Assembly: GCA_005884685.1 (NCBI GenBank)
Contig: VBAH01000021.1
Location: 1-64,000, forward strand
DNA from: Alphaproteobacteria bacterium
GTDB taxonomy: Bacteria > Pseudomonadota > Alphaproteobacteria > Rhizobiales > Xanthobacteraceae
Direction of reading: 5' to 3'
DNA length: 64,000 nucleotides
Shown here: positions 36,029 through 43,624 of the stretch, one piece after another
How the letters are laid out: each line of letters opens with the position of its first letter
How positions within the stretch are numbered: position 1 is the stretch's first letter
Notes under the pieces: generated by a model
What the model was told of the DNA's origin: nothing
Seen by the model: the letters and a program-made list of their open reading frames with translations, nothing else
Database searches by the model: none
Made by a program: the position numbers and the translations under genes

Positions 36029-36053
36029 AACGCGCCGGACCAAGCGGTGTTCC
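36029..36053 (-). promoter_or_regulatory. EcfG-type general stress promoter for the DUF1236 gene
   Basis: Minus strand GGAAC (36053-36049), 16-nt spacer, CGTT (36032-36029), 48 nt before the ATG at 35980. Exact consensus match. Confidence 0.7.
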
Positions 36054-36158
36054 GCGCGTATTTCAGATCGTGCCAAGATGTGAAGTTCCATGAACGCATT
36101 CACGGCGCTGCCGCGCCGCGCCATAGTGGCTGCAGAATCAGGAACGGGGGAGGGCCCG

Positions 36159-37766
36159 GTGGCGAAACTCGCCTCGGTCGTCGACACGCAATCAAACGAG
36201 TTCCGCGCCAACGCCGCCGCGATGCGCGCGCTGGTCACCGACCTCGAGCGCAAGCGCGCCGAGGCCGCGCCGGGCGGGCCGGCGCGCGCGCGCGAGCGCC
36301 ACGCCGCACGCGGCAAGCTGCTGCCGCGCGAGCGCGTCACGCGTCTGATCGATCCGGGCGCGCCGTTCCTCGAACTCTCCCCACTCGCCGCCAACGGCCT
36401 GTACGACGATGCGATCCATGGCGCCGGCATCATCACCGGCATCGGCCGCATCGCGGGGCGCGAGTGCGTGGTCGTGTGCAACGATGCCACCATCAAGGGC
36501 GGCACCTATTATCCGATGACCGTGAAGAAGCACCTGCGCGCGCAGGAGATCGCGCGGGAAAACAGATTGCCCTGCATCTATCTGGTCGACAGCGGCGGCG
36601 CGAACCTGCCGCAATGGCCGGACGTGTTCCCGGACCGCGAGCATTTCGGCCGCATCTTCTACAACCAGGCGACCCTGTCCGCGCTCGGCATCCCGCAGAT
36701 CGCCTGCGTGATGGGCTCGTGCACGGCGGGCGGCGCCTATGTGCCGGCGATGTCGGACGAGGCGATCATCGTGCGCAAGCAGGGCACGATCTTCCTCGCC
36801 GGCCCCCCACTGGTGAAGGCCGCGACCGGCGAGGTGGTCTCGGCCGAGGATCTCGGCGGCGCCGACGTGCACGCGCGGCTCTCCGGCGTCGCCGACCACT
36901 ATGCGGCCGACGACGGCCACGCGCTGTCGCTGGTGCGGCGCATCGTGTCGAACTTCAACACGGTGAAGCGCGTCGACATCGACCTGCGTGAGCCGCGCGA
37001 GCCGGCCTTCGACGCGGCCGAGCTCGACGGCATCGTGCCGTCCGATACGCGCCGCCAGTACGACATCCGCGAAATCATCGCGCGGCTGGTCGATGCGTCC
37101 GAATTCGACGAATTCAAGCATCTCTACGGCCCCACGCTGGTCACCGGCTTCGCGCATATCCACGGCATTCCGGTCGGCATCCTCGGCAACAACGGCATCC
37201 TGTATTCCGAGAGCGCGCTCAAAGCCGCGCACTTCATCGAGCTCGCCTGCCAGCGGCGCATTCCGCTGCTGTTCCTGCAGAACATCACCGGCTTCATGGT
37301 GGGGCGCGAATACGAGGCGGGCGGCATCGCCAAGAACGGCGCCAAGATGGTGATGGCGGTCGCGTGCGCGCAGGTGCCGAAGATCACGATTGTTGTCGGC
37401 GGCTCCTACGGCGCGGGCAATTACGGCATGTGCGGGCGCGCGTTCGGCCCGCGCTTCCTGTTCACCTGGCCGAACGCGCGCGTCGCGCTGATGGGCTCGG
37501 AGCAGGCGGCCTCCGTGCTGGCCACCGTGCGCCGCGACAACATCGAGGCGGGCGGCGGGAAGTGGTCCGAGGTGGAGGAGGCGGAGTTCAAGCAGCCGAT
37601 CAGGGACGCGTTCGACCAGCAGAGCGATCCGTATTTCGCGACCGCGCGGCTGTGGGACGACGGCATCATCGCGCCGGGCGAGACGCGCCGCGTGCTGGCG
37701 CTCGCGTATTCGGCGGCGCTCAATGCGCCGGTGGGGGAGACCCGGTTTGGTGTGTTTCGGATGTGA
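36159..37766 (+). CDS. mccB: Methylcrotonyl-CoA carboxylase beta subunit
   Basis: A 535-residue carboxyltransferase from GTG 36159, exactly the usual length, starting [22 protein letters not shown] behind GGGGGAGGG; ATG 36090 would add a poorly supported tail. Landmarks: [93 protein letters not shown] and the terminal [12 protein letters not shown]. It takes carboxybiotin from the alpha subunit to make 3-methylglutaconyl-CoA in leucine breakdown. The alpha subunit is 20 kb away at 58448. Confidence 0.92.
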   Translation: MAKLASVVDTQSNEFRANAAAMRALVTDLERKRAEAAPGGPARARERHAARGKLLPRERVTRLIDPGAPFLELSPLAANGLYDDAIHGAGIITGIGRIAGRECVVVCNDATIKGGTYYPMTVKKHLRAQEIARENRLPCIYLVDSGGANLPQWPDVFPDREHFGRIFYNQATLSALGIPQIACVMGSCTAGGAYVPAMSDEAIIVRKQGTIFLAGPPLVKAATGEVVSAEDLGGADVHARLSGVADHYAADDGHALSLVRRIVSNFNTVKRVDIDLREPREPAFDAAELDGIVPSDTRRQYDIREIIARLVDASEFDEFKHLYGPTLVTGFAHIHGIPVGILGNNGILYSESALKAAHFIELACQRRIPLLFLQNITGFMVGREYEAGGIAKNGAKMVMAVACAQVPKITIVVGGSYGAGNYGMCGRAFGPRFLFTWPNARVALMGSEQAASVLATVRRDNIEAGGGKWSEVEEAEFKQPIRDAFDQQSDPYFATARLWDDGIIAPGETRRVLALAYSAALNAPVGETRFGVFRM

Positions 37767-37786
37767 GGGATGGAAGAAGCGTCGGA

Positions 37787-37824
37787 CGTAGCGGCGCAGT
37801 GCGCTTCGCTTACTGCGCCCTACG
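37787..37824. repeat. REP-like hairpin between mccB and higA
   Basis: CGTAG and CTACG arms enclose GCGCAGT / ACTGCGC with loop GCGCTTCGCTT. Sits between two convergent stop codons and could terminate both transcripts. Confidence 0.7.
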
Positions 37825-37827
37825 GCG

Positions 37828-38148
37828 TTACGCCGCCCTTGGCCTGATCGCCTTGAGCTTGTCGCCGATCTCGCGGCGGCGTTGCATCAGTTCGTAGTCG
37901 GTCTGCAGGCCGAGGAAAAATCCTTCCGACATGCCGAAATAGCGCGCGAGCCGCAAATCGGTGTCGGCCGTGATCGCGCGCTTGCCGAGAACGATCTCGT
38001 TGATGCGCCGCGGCGGCACGCCGATCGCGTTGGCGAGCGCGGTCTGCGACAGCGCCATCGGCTTCAGGAAATCCTCCATCAGGATTTCGCCCGGACGGGG
38101 ATTGGGCAGCAGGCTAGTGGTAGTCGACGATTTCGGCTTGGTAGGCAT
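37828..38148 (-). CDS. higA: HigA-family antitoxin
   Basis: A 106-residue HTH antitoxin. PNPRPGEILMEDFLKPMALSQTALANAIGVPPRRINEIVLGKR is the conserved HTH_XRE core of HigA; GMSEGFFLGLQTDYELMQRR follows. It binds HigB and the operator. ATG 38148 follows GGAG; GTG 38157 is an alternative. Its start overlaps the 3' end of higB by 35 nt, the standard toxin-first higBA order. Confidence 0.93.
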   Translation of the reverse strand: MPTKPKSSTTTSLLPNPRPGEILMEDFLKPMALSQTALANAIGVPPRRINEIVLGKRAITADTDLRLARYFGMSEGFFLGLQTDYELMQRRREIGDKLKAIRPRAA

Positions 38149-38395
38149 TGCCTTCACTCCAGATAAAGCAGATCCGCCACTGGTCGTTGATCCGGATCGA
38201 ATACTGGCCTTTCCGGTTACCTTTCAGTGCCTCAAGCCGATTAGCGGGCGGCATCCGCAAGTCCTCCAGGCGTTTCGCGCTGTTGAGAAGACGCAACTTG
38301 CGCAACGCGGCCCCCTGAATATCCGGCGGCAACTTCCGGCTCCGATGGCCGCCCCACACGGTCGCGGTTTCGCTGTCGCGAAAGCTGGCGATCAT
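38114..38395 (-). CDS. higB: HigB-family mRNA interferase toxin
   Basis: A 93-residue RelE/HigB toxin: MIASFRDSETATVWGG, LRKLRLLNSAKRLEDLRMPPANRLEALKG and GQYSIRINDQWRICFIW with the catalytic Arg and aromatic residues. It cleaves mRNA on the ribosome. The start ATG is at the predicted transcription start of a TTGTAC-N17-TATATT promoter, so the mRNA may be leaderless. Coupled to higA downstream. Confidence 0.93.
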   Translation of the reverse strand: MIASFRDSETATVWGGHRSRKLPPDIQGAALRKLRLLNSAKRLEDLRMPPANRLEALKGNRKGQYSIRINDQWRICFIWSEGNAYQAEIVDYH

Positions 38396-38400
38396 GAGCG

Positions 38401-38429
38401 AATATAACGCAGAACGTTACGCGGTACAA
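38401..38429 (-). promoter_or_regulatory. higBA promoter with palindromic operator
   Basis: Minus strand -35 TTGTAC (38429-38424), 17-nt spacer, -10 TATATT (38406-38401). The perfect inverted repeat TAACGcagaaCGTTA (38405-38419) overlaps the spacer and -10, the position expected for HigA autorepression. Expected transcription start is at or beside the higB ATG (38395). Confidence 0.7.
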
Positions 38430-38541
38430 GGGTCGGCCTTGTCCCGGGCCATCCCGGCAAAGCGGGCATCAAGGTGTCTCGCTAAGCGGCATGCCCGGCA
38501 CAAGAGCCTGCCCCCGCGGAGGCGGGGGCCGGGCACGACGA
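38430..38541. repeat. GC-rich palindromic region upstream of higB
   Basis: Contains CCCCCGCGGAGGCGGGGG and the paired GCCCGGCAC... / GCCGGGC arms. No gene seen. It separates higBA from the next minus-strand gene. Confidence 0.55.
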
Positions 38542-38558
38542 AGAGACAGCCGCTCCGC

Positions 38559-39050
38559 CTAGACCTGGAGGGGCGGCTGCGGCGGACCGATCTCCAGGTC
38601 CACTGCGGTCACGTTCACCACGGCTTCGGCTTTTGGATCGGTCGGGCTTCCCTCGAGCGCGACGATGATCGTCATGCGCAGATCGCCGCGTTCCGGCACC
38701 GCAATGTTGATCGGCTTGGTGAAGCTGTCGGTCTCGCCGGGGCCGAGCAGGGGCTCGAACACGTGCGAGACACCGCCCGCACGGAAAATCAGCATGGCGC
38801 TGGTGCCCGGCTGCATCACGGTGACGCCCTGCAAGCCGCCGGTCAGCGTGGCGCCGGCGGGCACGTTCTTGAGCGGCAGCACGACGGTAAACGTCCGCAC
38901 CGACACCGGCGGGCCGTTGGGAACAAGCGCGTTGGTGAAGTTGCCGAACGTGATCGTAATCGCTTTTTTGTCTTCACTGACCGCATGGGTCATCAGCGTA
39001 TCGGTGATAAAGGACGGTGCATTGCCGAACTCTGGCGCGTCGCCTGCCAT
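38559..39050 (-). CDS. Beta-rich hypothetical protein
   Basis: A 163-residue soluble protein, rich in Val, Thr, Pro and Gly, alternating hydrophobic strands (AITITFGNFTNALVPNGPPVSVRTFTVVLPL; MTIIVALEGSPTD), probably a beta-sandwich. No signal peptide and no family recognised. ATG 39050 follows GGGGAAG; the frame extends upstream into Arg-rich sequence that looks non-coding. Confidence 0.6.
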   Translation of the reverse strand: MAGDAPEFGNAPSFITDTLMTHAVSEDKKAITITFGNFTNALVPNGPPVSVRTFTVVLPLKNVPAGATLTGGLQGVTVMQPGTSAMLIFRAGGVSHVFEPLLGPGETDSFTKPINIAVPERGDLRMTIIVALEGSPTDPKAEAVVNVTAVDLEIGPPQPPLQV

Positions 39051-39287
39051 TTGCTTCCCCTTTGCCTGATCGTCCGGACCCGGCGTGCGCCCTGCCGGTC
39101 GGCACTTCGGCCGACGCGATGGCGATGCCCCGCCGCTCGAGGACGGACCATCGATCGCACAGTTTCCCCCGCGTTGATACCGACTTCCTCTTCCCGCACC
39201 GGATGCGCGAGCCTCTGCGCTCACATGCCGCAGGAGGCGCGGGAGGGATTCCCTCGAGACGCCATGCGTCGCATGGCACCTCAGCGC

Positions 39288-39406
39288 GTAGCCCGGATGA
39301 AGCCTGAAGCGCGTTTACGCGCGTCTTCGACGCGCTGTGGCGAAATCCGGGGCCTGCGCTTCCGGCTGGCTTTGCCCCGCATTGCGCTTCGCTCCATGCG
39401 GGCTAC
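39288..39406. repeat. REP-like palindrome in the 368-nt gap before the methyltransferase
   Basis: Bounded by GTAGCCCGGATGA and CATGCGGGCTAC in inverted orientation, with inner palindromes. The rest of the gap (39051-39287) holds a 7-bp hairpin (GCCATGCgtcGCATGGC at 39261-39277) but no gene. The repeat ends 12 nt before the methyltransferase ATG. Confidence 0.65.
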
Positions 39407-39418
39407 AGATTGCACCGC

Positions 39419-40216
39419 ATGACCGGCATCCGCGACTTCGAATACGCCGGCTGGCGCGTGGCGGCGTCATCCTATGACGGCTTTGCGGGCGCGACCGCGC
39501 TGTTCGCCGCGCCGCTGCTCGCGGCCGCGGGCGTGACGCGCGGCACGCGGCTGCTCGACATCGCATGCGGCACCGGCGTTGCGTCGGCGGAGGCGGCCGG
39601 GCAGGGCGCGCACGTGACGGGCGTCGATTTCTCGCCCGAGATGATTGGAGAGGCGCGGGCGCGGCATCGGGCGATCACGTTCGAGGTCGCCGACGCCGAG
39701 CAACTGCCGTTTCCCGACACGAGCTTCGACGCCGCAATCGCGAACTTCGGCATCCATCACGTCGCGCGGCCGGAGCGCGCGATCGGAGAAGCGCGCCGTG
39801 TGCTCGCAGCGGGCGGTACGTTTGCCTTTACGTTCTGGGCTGCGGCGCAGGAAAACACCGCGTGGCGGCTCATCTTCGCGGCGATCGCAAAGCATGGCCG
39901 CATCGACGTGCCGATGCCGGCGGGCAATGACGCGCATGCGACGCCGGATAATTTTTCGCGGCTCATGGTCGAGGCAGGCTTCGAGCCGCGCACGCTGCGC
40001 TGCGAGCTCGTCGAACAGAGCTGGGAATTGCCGCGCGATACGGACCTCGTGTCGGTGTTCGAAACCGGCACCGTGCGCATGGCGACGCTGTTGCGCGGGC
40101 AGGGCGATGCGCTGCCCGCGATCCGCCGCCATGTGGCGGAGGGCGTGCGGCGGTACACCCGCGGCGCGGTCATCGCGCTGCCGACGCGCGCCTGGCTGAT
40201 CGCGGCGCGGGCTTAG
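39419..40216 (+). CDS. Class I SAM-dependent methyltransferase (UbiE/Coq5-like)
   Basis: A 265-residue methyltransferase. Motif I LLDIACGTGVASAEAA, acidic DFSPEMIGEAR, DAEQLPFPDTSFDAAIANFGIHH and the ARPERAIGEARRVLAAGG loop are typical of type 11 methyltransferases. C-terminal lid region is Arg-rich. Substrate unknown. ATG 39419 chosen (MTGIRDFEYAGW). The stop codon TAG lies within a long hairpin (40214-40267). Confidence 0.85.
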   Translation: MTGIRDFEYAGWRVAASSYDGFAGATALFAAPLLAAAGVTRGTRLLDIACGTGVASAEAAGQGAHVTGVDFSPEMIGEARARHRAITFEVADAEQLPFPDTSFDAAIANFGIHHVARPERAIGEARRVLAAGGTFAFTFWAAAQENTAWRLIFAAIAKHGRIDVPMPAGNDAHATPDNFSRLMVEAGFEPRTLRCELVEQSWELPRDTDLVSVFETGTVRMATLLRGQGDALPAIRRHVAEGVRRYTRGAVIALPTRAWLIAARA

Positions 40217-40268
40217 CTTTCTTTCTTCCCGTCTCCCGCAAGCGGGAGAGGGGAAGAAAGAAAGCTAG
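40213..40268. repeat. Long hairpin containing the methyltransferase stop codon
   Basis: A perfect 17-bp outer stem (40214-40230 with 40251-40267, ends TAGCTTTC / GAAAGCTA) and inner CTCCCGC / GCGGGAG arms. It is followed by an A-run, so on the plus strand it is not a classical terminator; it may stabilise the 3' end or come from a MITE-like repeat. Confidence 0.85.
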
Positions 40269-40280
40269 AAAAAAAGTTAC

Positions 40281-40830
40281 GCACGCGGGGAAAATCCCCG
40301 CCGATAATGCGCACGCCTTGCTCGTCGAGGGGCGTCAACCGGTGACGCTGGATTGATGGAGCAAGCCGGGAAGCGCGGCCGGAGAACAGGCCAAGCGGAC
40401 CCGGCAGCCGGCGCCCGGCAATTCCGGGCCTCGGACTGGTGCGGCGCCCGCGCGTCCGGCCTCGTCAGCCGGGCACCCGGGCGGCGTCGGGGCTCCGCCC
40501 GGAGGTACAACGGCCTCCTGCCAGGAGCTGGCTGACGGCGGCGCGTCAAGCGCGCTGCTGAAAGCGCGGCCCGGCGTCGTAGTGAGAACGCCGCCGCAGA
40601 GCGTCGAGAGGCGTGCCGGCCTACGTTACTGGCCGGTCATCTCCGGCGATCCGGAGATGGACCTATCCACGAGGACGGTCACGGGGTGCGGCGCTTCCGC
40701 ACCAGCGCCTGTCGGCGCTCTGCTCCCCTCCGGGGGAGGCGGAAAACGGACAAGGGGCACCCGGCGCCCCGCCAGGAAACCGGGCGGCGCAGCGTTGGCT
40801 GACACGACCCACGAGGTCCGGCTAGATTGA
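40281..40830 (+). ncRNA. Candidate large structured RNA (about 550 nt), no credible coding
   Basis: No frame gives a credible protein over 40217-40858, yet the stretch is packed with short perfect stems. Examples: GCGGGGaaaatCCCCGC (40285); CTTGCTC(40317)/GAGCAAG(40359) enclosing GCGTCAaccggTGACGC; GCCGGG(40365)/CCCGGC(40400) around GGCC/GGCC; GCCCGGcaattCCGGGC (40413); GTCAGCC(40464)/GGCTGAC(40530) closing a junction with CGGGCGG/CCGCCCG and GGAGG/CCTCC arms; CGCGCT/AGCGCG (40551); CGGCGT/ACGCCG (40572); CCGGCC/GGCCGG (40616); ATCTCCGGcgatCCGGAGAT (40639); GGTGCGG/CCGCACC (40685); AGCGCC/GGCGCT (40704); CTCCCCtccgGGGGAG (40723). G-U pairs and the UCCG loop favour the plus strand. Chance hairpins are frequent in GC-rich DNA, so this is a candidate. 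Nearest idea: large bacterial RNAs such as HEARO/omega-RNA, or a long 5' leader of the cytochrome gene. Confidence 0.45.
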
Positions 40831-40858
40831 CCGCGGGGCGTTGTTCGGAGAATCCACC

Positions 40859-41356
40859 ATGAAGTTTTTGACGACCGCTGCGTTCGCCATCTGCCTGCCG
40901 TTCGCCGCACACGCGCAGCAAAGCCAGCCGCCGGCGGTCGCTGCCAAGGAGCCGTTCACCCCCGGCCTCGGCGAGATCATGACCCTGCAGCAGATGCGCC
41001 ATCTGAAACTCTGGTTCGCGGGCCAGGCCGGCAATTGGCCGCTTGCGGGATACGAGCTCGACGAGCTCAAGGAAGGCTTCGAGGACATCGTCAAATACTT
41101 CCCCACCAAGGACGGCGTGCCGACCGGCGCGATGGCGACGGCGGTGATCGAGAAGGAAGTCGCGGAGGTCAACAAGGCGATCGAGGCCAAGGACCGCAAA
41201 CAGTTCGGGACGGCGTTCGACAGATTGACCGCCTCGTGCAACGCCTGTCATCAGGCATCGAAACACGACTTCATCGTGATCCGCCGCCCCGCATCCAACC
41301 CGTACGGCAACCAGTCGTTCGCGCCGGTGCGCAATGCGCCGCCGCACAAACATTGA
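40859..41356 (+). CDS. Cytochrome c'-like secreted heme protein
   Basis: A 165-residue protein with a signal peptide (LTTAAFAICLPFAAHA, cleavage before QQSQ). The mature chain is helical (IMTLQQMRHLKLWFAGQAGNW; EGFEDIVKYFPTKDG) and ends with a single heme motif CNACH (C-x2-C-H), as in cytochrome c' and c556. It would carry one covalent heme in the periplasm and act in electron transfer or gas binding. ATG 40859 follows GGAG. A 600-nt structured region lies immediately upstream. Confidence 0.82.
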   Translation: MKFLTTAAFAICLPFAAHAQQSQPPAVAAKEPFTPGLGEIMTLQQMRHLKLWFAGQAGNWPLAGYELDELKEGFEDIVKYFPTKDGVPTGAMATAVIEKEVAEVNKAIEAKDRKQFGTAFDRLTASCNACHQASKHDFIVIRRPASNPYGNQSFAPVRNAPPHKH

Positions 41357-41366
41357 AAGCGCTGCG

Positions 41367-41792
41367 ATGGCGAAATCGATCGAACACGTGCACTGGCCGA
41401 ACGCGCCGGACCTGTGGATGCCCTACGCGCCGGCGATCAAGGTGAGGGGCGGCACCACGGTCTACCTCGCGGGCGTCACCGCGGCGCCGGTCTATCACCA
41501 TCATCCGCACCGGCCGGAAGAGTTCGACGCAATGCCGCGCGACATGGAGGGCCAGGCGCGCGCCGCGCTGGAGAATCTGAAGCGCGGGCTCGATGCGGTC
41601 GGCGCGACCTTCGCCGACATCGTCACGGCGGATCGCTTCGTCACCGACCTGACCGAGCAGGATGCGCTCAACCGCGTGTGGGGCGCGTATTTCGGCGACG
41701 CCAAGCCGACGACCACCACGGTGCAGGTGGTGCGGCTGGCGACCGATCCGCGCTGCCTCGTCGAGATCAACGCCATCGCGGTGATCGATTGA
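41367..41792 (+). CDS. RidA-family protein
   Basis: A 141-residue RidA/YjgF/UK114-like protein. TTVYLAGVTAAPVYHH, ALENLKRGLDAVGATFADIVTADRFVTDLTEQDALNRVWGAYFG and ATDPRCLVEINAIAV carry the family motifs with the catalytic Arg (in DPRCLVEINA). Hydrolyses reactive enamines/imines or related compounds. Begins 10 nt after the cytochrome gene, so co-transcription is likely. Ends 8 nt before a palindromic repeat. Confidence 0.88.
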   Translation: MAKSIEHVHWPNAPDLWMPYAPAIKVRGGTTVYLAGVTAAPVYHHHPHRPEEFDAMPRDMEGQARAALENLKRGLDAVGATFADIVTADRFVTDLTEQDALNRVWGAYFGDAKPTTTTVQVVRLATDPRCLVEINAIAVID

Positions 41793-41800
41793 AACAATCT

Positions 41801-41869
41801 CCGCTCATTCCCGCGTAAGCGGGAATCCAGGGCCAAGGACTGGGTCCCCGCTTTCGCGGGGACGAGCGG
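41801..41869. repeat. Palindromic dispersed repeat, family A (inverted copy)
   Basis: Reverse-oriented relative of the 12002 copy: CCGCTCATTCCCGCG first, then CCCCGCTTTCGCGGGG and GAGCGG. Eight nt after the RidA stop. Confidence 0.85.
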
Positions 41870-41887
41870 AAATCGGGAAAAACACCC

Positions 41888-42781
41888 ATGTCCTACGAAA
41901 CCATCCTCACCGATCTTGCCGACGACATCTTCACCATCACGATCAACCGGCCGGACAGGCTCAATGCGCTCAACACGCAGATGATCCGCGAACTGATCGA
42001 CGCGTTCGATGTGGCGGATGGCGACGATGCGGCGCGCGCGATCATCGTGACGGGAGCGGGCAGGGCGTTCTGTGCCGGCGCGGATCTCTCCGGCGGCGGC
42101 CGCACCTTCGACCGCGCAGCGCGGCCGGATCGCCCGCCGGTCCCGAACGGGCCGGACGGCCGGCCCGATCTTTCCCACGAGAACGCGCGCGACGGCGGCG
42201 GGCGCATCACGCTGCGCATCTTCGATTGCCGCAAGCCGGTGATCGCGGCGGTGAACGGCGCCGCGGTCGGCATCGGCGCCACCATGCTGCTGCCGATGGA
42301 CGTGCGCATCGCCTCGAGCGAAGCGCGTTTCGGCTTCGTGTTCTCGCAGCGCGGCATCGTGCCGGAGGCGGCGTCGAGCTGGTTCCTGCCGCGCATCGTC
42401 GGGATCGCGCAGGCGCTGGAGTGGTGCTACGCGGGCCGCGTGTTCCCGGCGCAGGAGGCGCTCGCGGGCAGGCTGGTGAGCCGCGTCGTGGCGCCCGCGG
42501 AGTTGCTGCCGGCGGCGCGCAAGCTCGCCCGCTCGTTCATCGAGGGCACCGCGCCGGTCTCCGTGGCCCTCATCCGCCAGATGATGTGGCGCATGCTCGC
42601 GGCCGGCCACCCGATGGAGGCGCATCGGCTCGACAGCCGCGCCATGTTCCACCGCGGCCGCAGCGCCGACGTGCAGGAGGGGATCGCCTCGTTCCTGGAG
42701 AAGCGCCCGCCGCATTTCACCGACACGGTCTCCGGCCAGTGGCCGGACCTTCCGTGGGGCGAGGAACCGGCTTATCGGTAA
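41888..42781 (+). CDS. Enoyl-CoA hydratase/isomerase family protein
   Basis: A 297-residue crotonase-fold enzyme. ITINRPDRLNALNTQM, VTGAGRAFCAGADLSGGGR (oxyanion-hole loop), KPVIAAVNGAAVGIGATMLLPMDVRIAS and FSQRGIVPEAASSWFLPRIVG with a catalytic Glu in IVPEA are present. Hydrates 2-enoyl-CoA or related esters. An extended loop (about residues 75-105) before the second motif is longer than in classical EchA. Position within the acyl-CoA metabolic neighbourhood is suggestive only. Confidence 0.9.
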   Translation: MSYETILTDLADDIFTITINRPDRLNALNTQMIRELIDAFDVADGDDAARAIIVTGAGRAFCAGADLSGGGRTFDRAARPDRPPVPNGPDGRPDLSHENARDGGGRITLRIFDCRKPVIAAVNGAAVGIGATMLLPMDVRIASSEARFGFVFSQRGIVPEAASSWFLPRIVGIAQALEWCYAGRVFPAQEALAGRLVSRVVAPAELLPAARKLARSFIEGTAPVSVALIRQMMWRMLAAGHPMEAHRLDSRAMFHRGRSADVQEGIASFLEKRPPHFTDTVSGQWPDLPWGEEPAYR

Positions 42782-42872
42782 CGCGATAAGGCTGCCGTTG
42801 GGTCAGTCATTCGGCGGTAGGTGCAAATTCCTCAAATAAATTTTGGCAATGTCGCCACAAACCGATTTTCCG

Positions 42873-42881
42873 TGCTATTAT
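42873..42881 (+). promoter_or_regulatory. Extended -10 promoter
   Basis: TGCTATTAT (TGN plus TATTAT) at 42873-42881; no good -35 is present. The expected transcription start is about 42888, the first base of the 15-codon ORF. Confidence 0.55.
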
Positions 42882-42887
42882 AAAGAC

Positions 42888-42935
42888 ATGGTCCCCATGA
42901 CGAACGGCTTTCCGACCGCCGTTGCGGCGGGCTGA
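42888..42935 (+). CDS. Possible leaderless 15-residue leader peptide ORF
   Basis: ATG-initiated ORF encoding MVPMTNGFPTAVAAG and ending in TGA. It starts at the predicted +1 of the extended -10 promoter, so it may be translated as a leaderless message. Its 3' end lies in a perfect GC hairpin (CCGCCGttgCGGCGG, 42917-42931). The next gene's TTG follows after 27 nt. Similar leader peptides with a terminal hairpin act as attenuators; whether this one does is unknown. Confidence 0.4.
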   Translation: MVPMTNGFPTAVAAG

Positions 42936-42962
42936 GCGCTATTTTGAGTGTTGGAGGGTTCC

Positions 42963-43157
42963 TTGGCTCACAAGTTTCGTATCGGCGACAACGTGCATAT
43001 CATCGCGGGGCTGCTCGGCCGCGGCGACAGCGGTGGCGTCTATAAGGTGGTCCGCGTGCTCCCGACCGAGGGCGACGAGCAGCAGTACCGCATCAAGAGC
43101 GCGAGCGAGCCGCACGAGCGCGTCGCCAAGCAGAGCCAGCTCGAACGCGCGGCGTGA
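42963..43157 (+). CDS. Small conserved DUF-like beta protein
   Basis: A 64-residue protein starting at TTG 42963 behind GGAGGG (ATG is absent): M-AHKFRIGDNVHIIAGLLGRGDSGGVYKVVRVLP, then EQQYRIKSASEPHERVAKQSQLE. The alternating strand pattern (YKVVRVLP...QYRIKS) fits a small beta-barrel of the KOW/SH3-like type; close relatives in Bradyrhizobium seem familiar. Function unknown. Preceded by a possible leader ORF and its hairpin. Confidence 0.75.
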   Translation: MAHKFRIGDNVHIIAGLLGRGDSGGVYKVVRVLPTEGDEQQYRIKSASEPHERVAKQSQLERAA

Positions 43158-43342
43158 CCGCGCTCTCGTTTGACGCCGCACCAGCGCTCGTATAGAGAGC
43201 GCGCGCAACCTAGGTTTTCGGCCTGCCTTGCTACGCTCCCGATTTTGGGCGCTCGCTGGACATCTCCCAAAACTCGGATGCTTTGTCCGCCGCGCGATCC
43301 GCGTGCGCCGGATTAACAGGCGTATCAAGCAAGGAGCGAATG

Positions 43343-43546
43343 ATGCCTACAGGTACCGTGAAGTTTTTCAACAGCCAGAAGGGCTTCGGATTCATCCAGC
43401 CGACCGATGGCTCGAAGGACGTGTTCGTGCACATCAGCGCGGTCGAGCGCGCCGGCATGCGCACGCTGATGGAAGGCCAGAAGGTCAACTACGAAGTCAT
43501 CACCGAGCGCGGCAAGCAGGCGGCCGGCAATCTCTCCGCGGCCTGA
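43343..43546 (+). CDS. cspA: Cold shock-domain protein CspA family
   Basis: A 67-residue cold shock protein: [23 protein letters not shown]1 KGFGFI, RNP2 VFVHIS, and the typical [15 protein letters not shown]. Nucleic-acid chaperone binding single-stranded RNA and DNA. ATG 43343 chosen over ATG 43340 for ideal distance from AAGGAG. Followed by an intrinsic terminator 26 nt after the stop. Confidence 0.95.
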   Translation: MPTGTVKFFNSQKGFGFIQPTDGSKDVFVHISAVERAGMRTLMEGQKVNYEVITERGKQAAGNLSAA

Positions 43547-43571
43547 GGCTCGCTCCATCGGATGGTTTCGA

Positions 43572-43600
43572 CGCCCGGCGCACGCGCCGGGCGTTTGTTA
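43572..43600 (+). terminator. Intrinsic terminator of cspA
   Basis: Stem CGCCCGGCGC / GCGCCGGGCG (loop about 2-4 nt) followed by TTTGTTATTT. Confidence 0.9.
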
Positions 43601-43624
43601 TTTGGCCCCGGCTTTTGATCCATC

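Noticed and set aside
40353-40535. Short ORF inside the structured block
   Set aside because: No ribosome binding site, Arg/Gly/Ala-rich composition, stems run across it; more likely a by-product of RNA structure.
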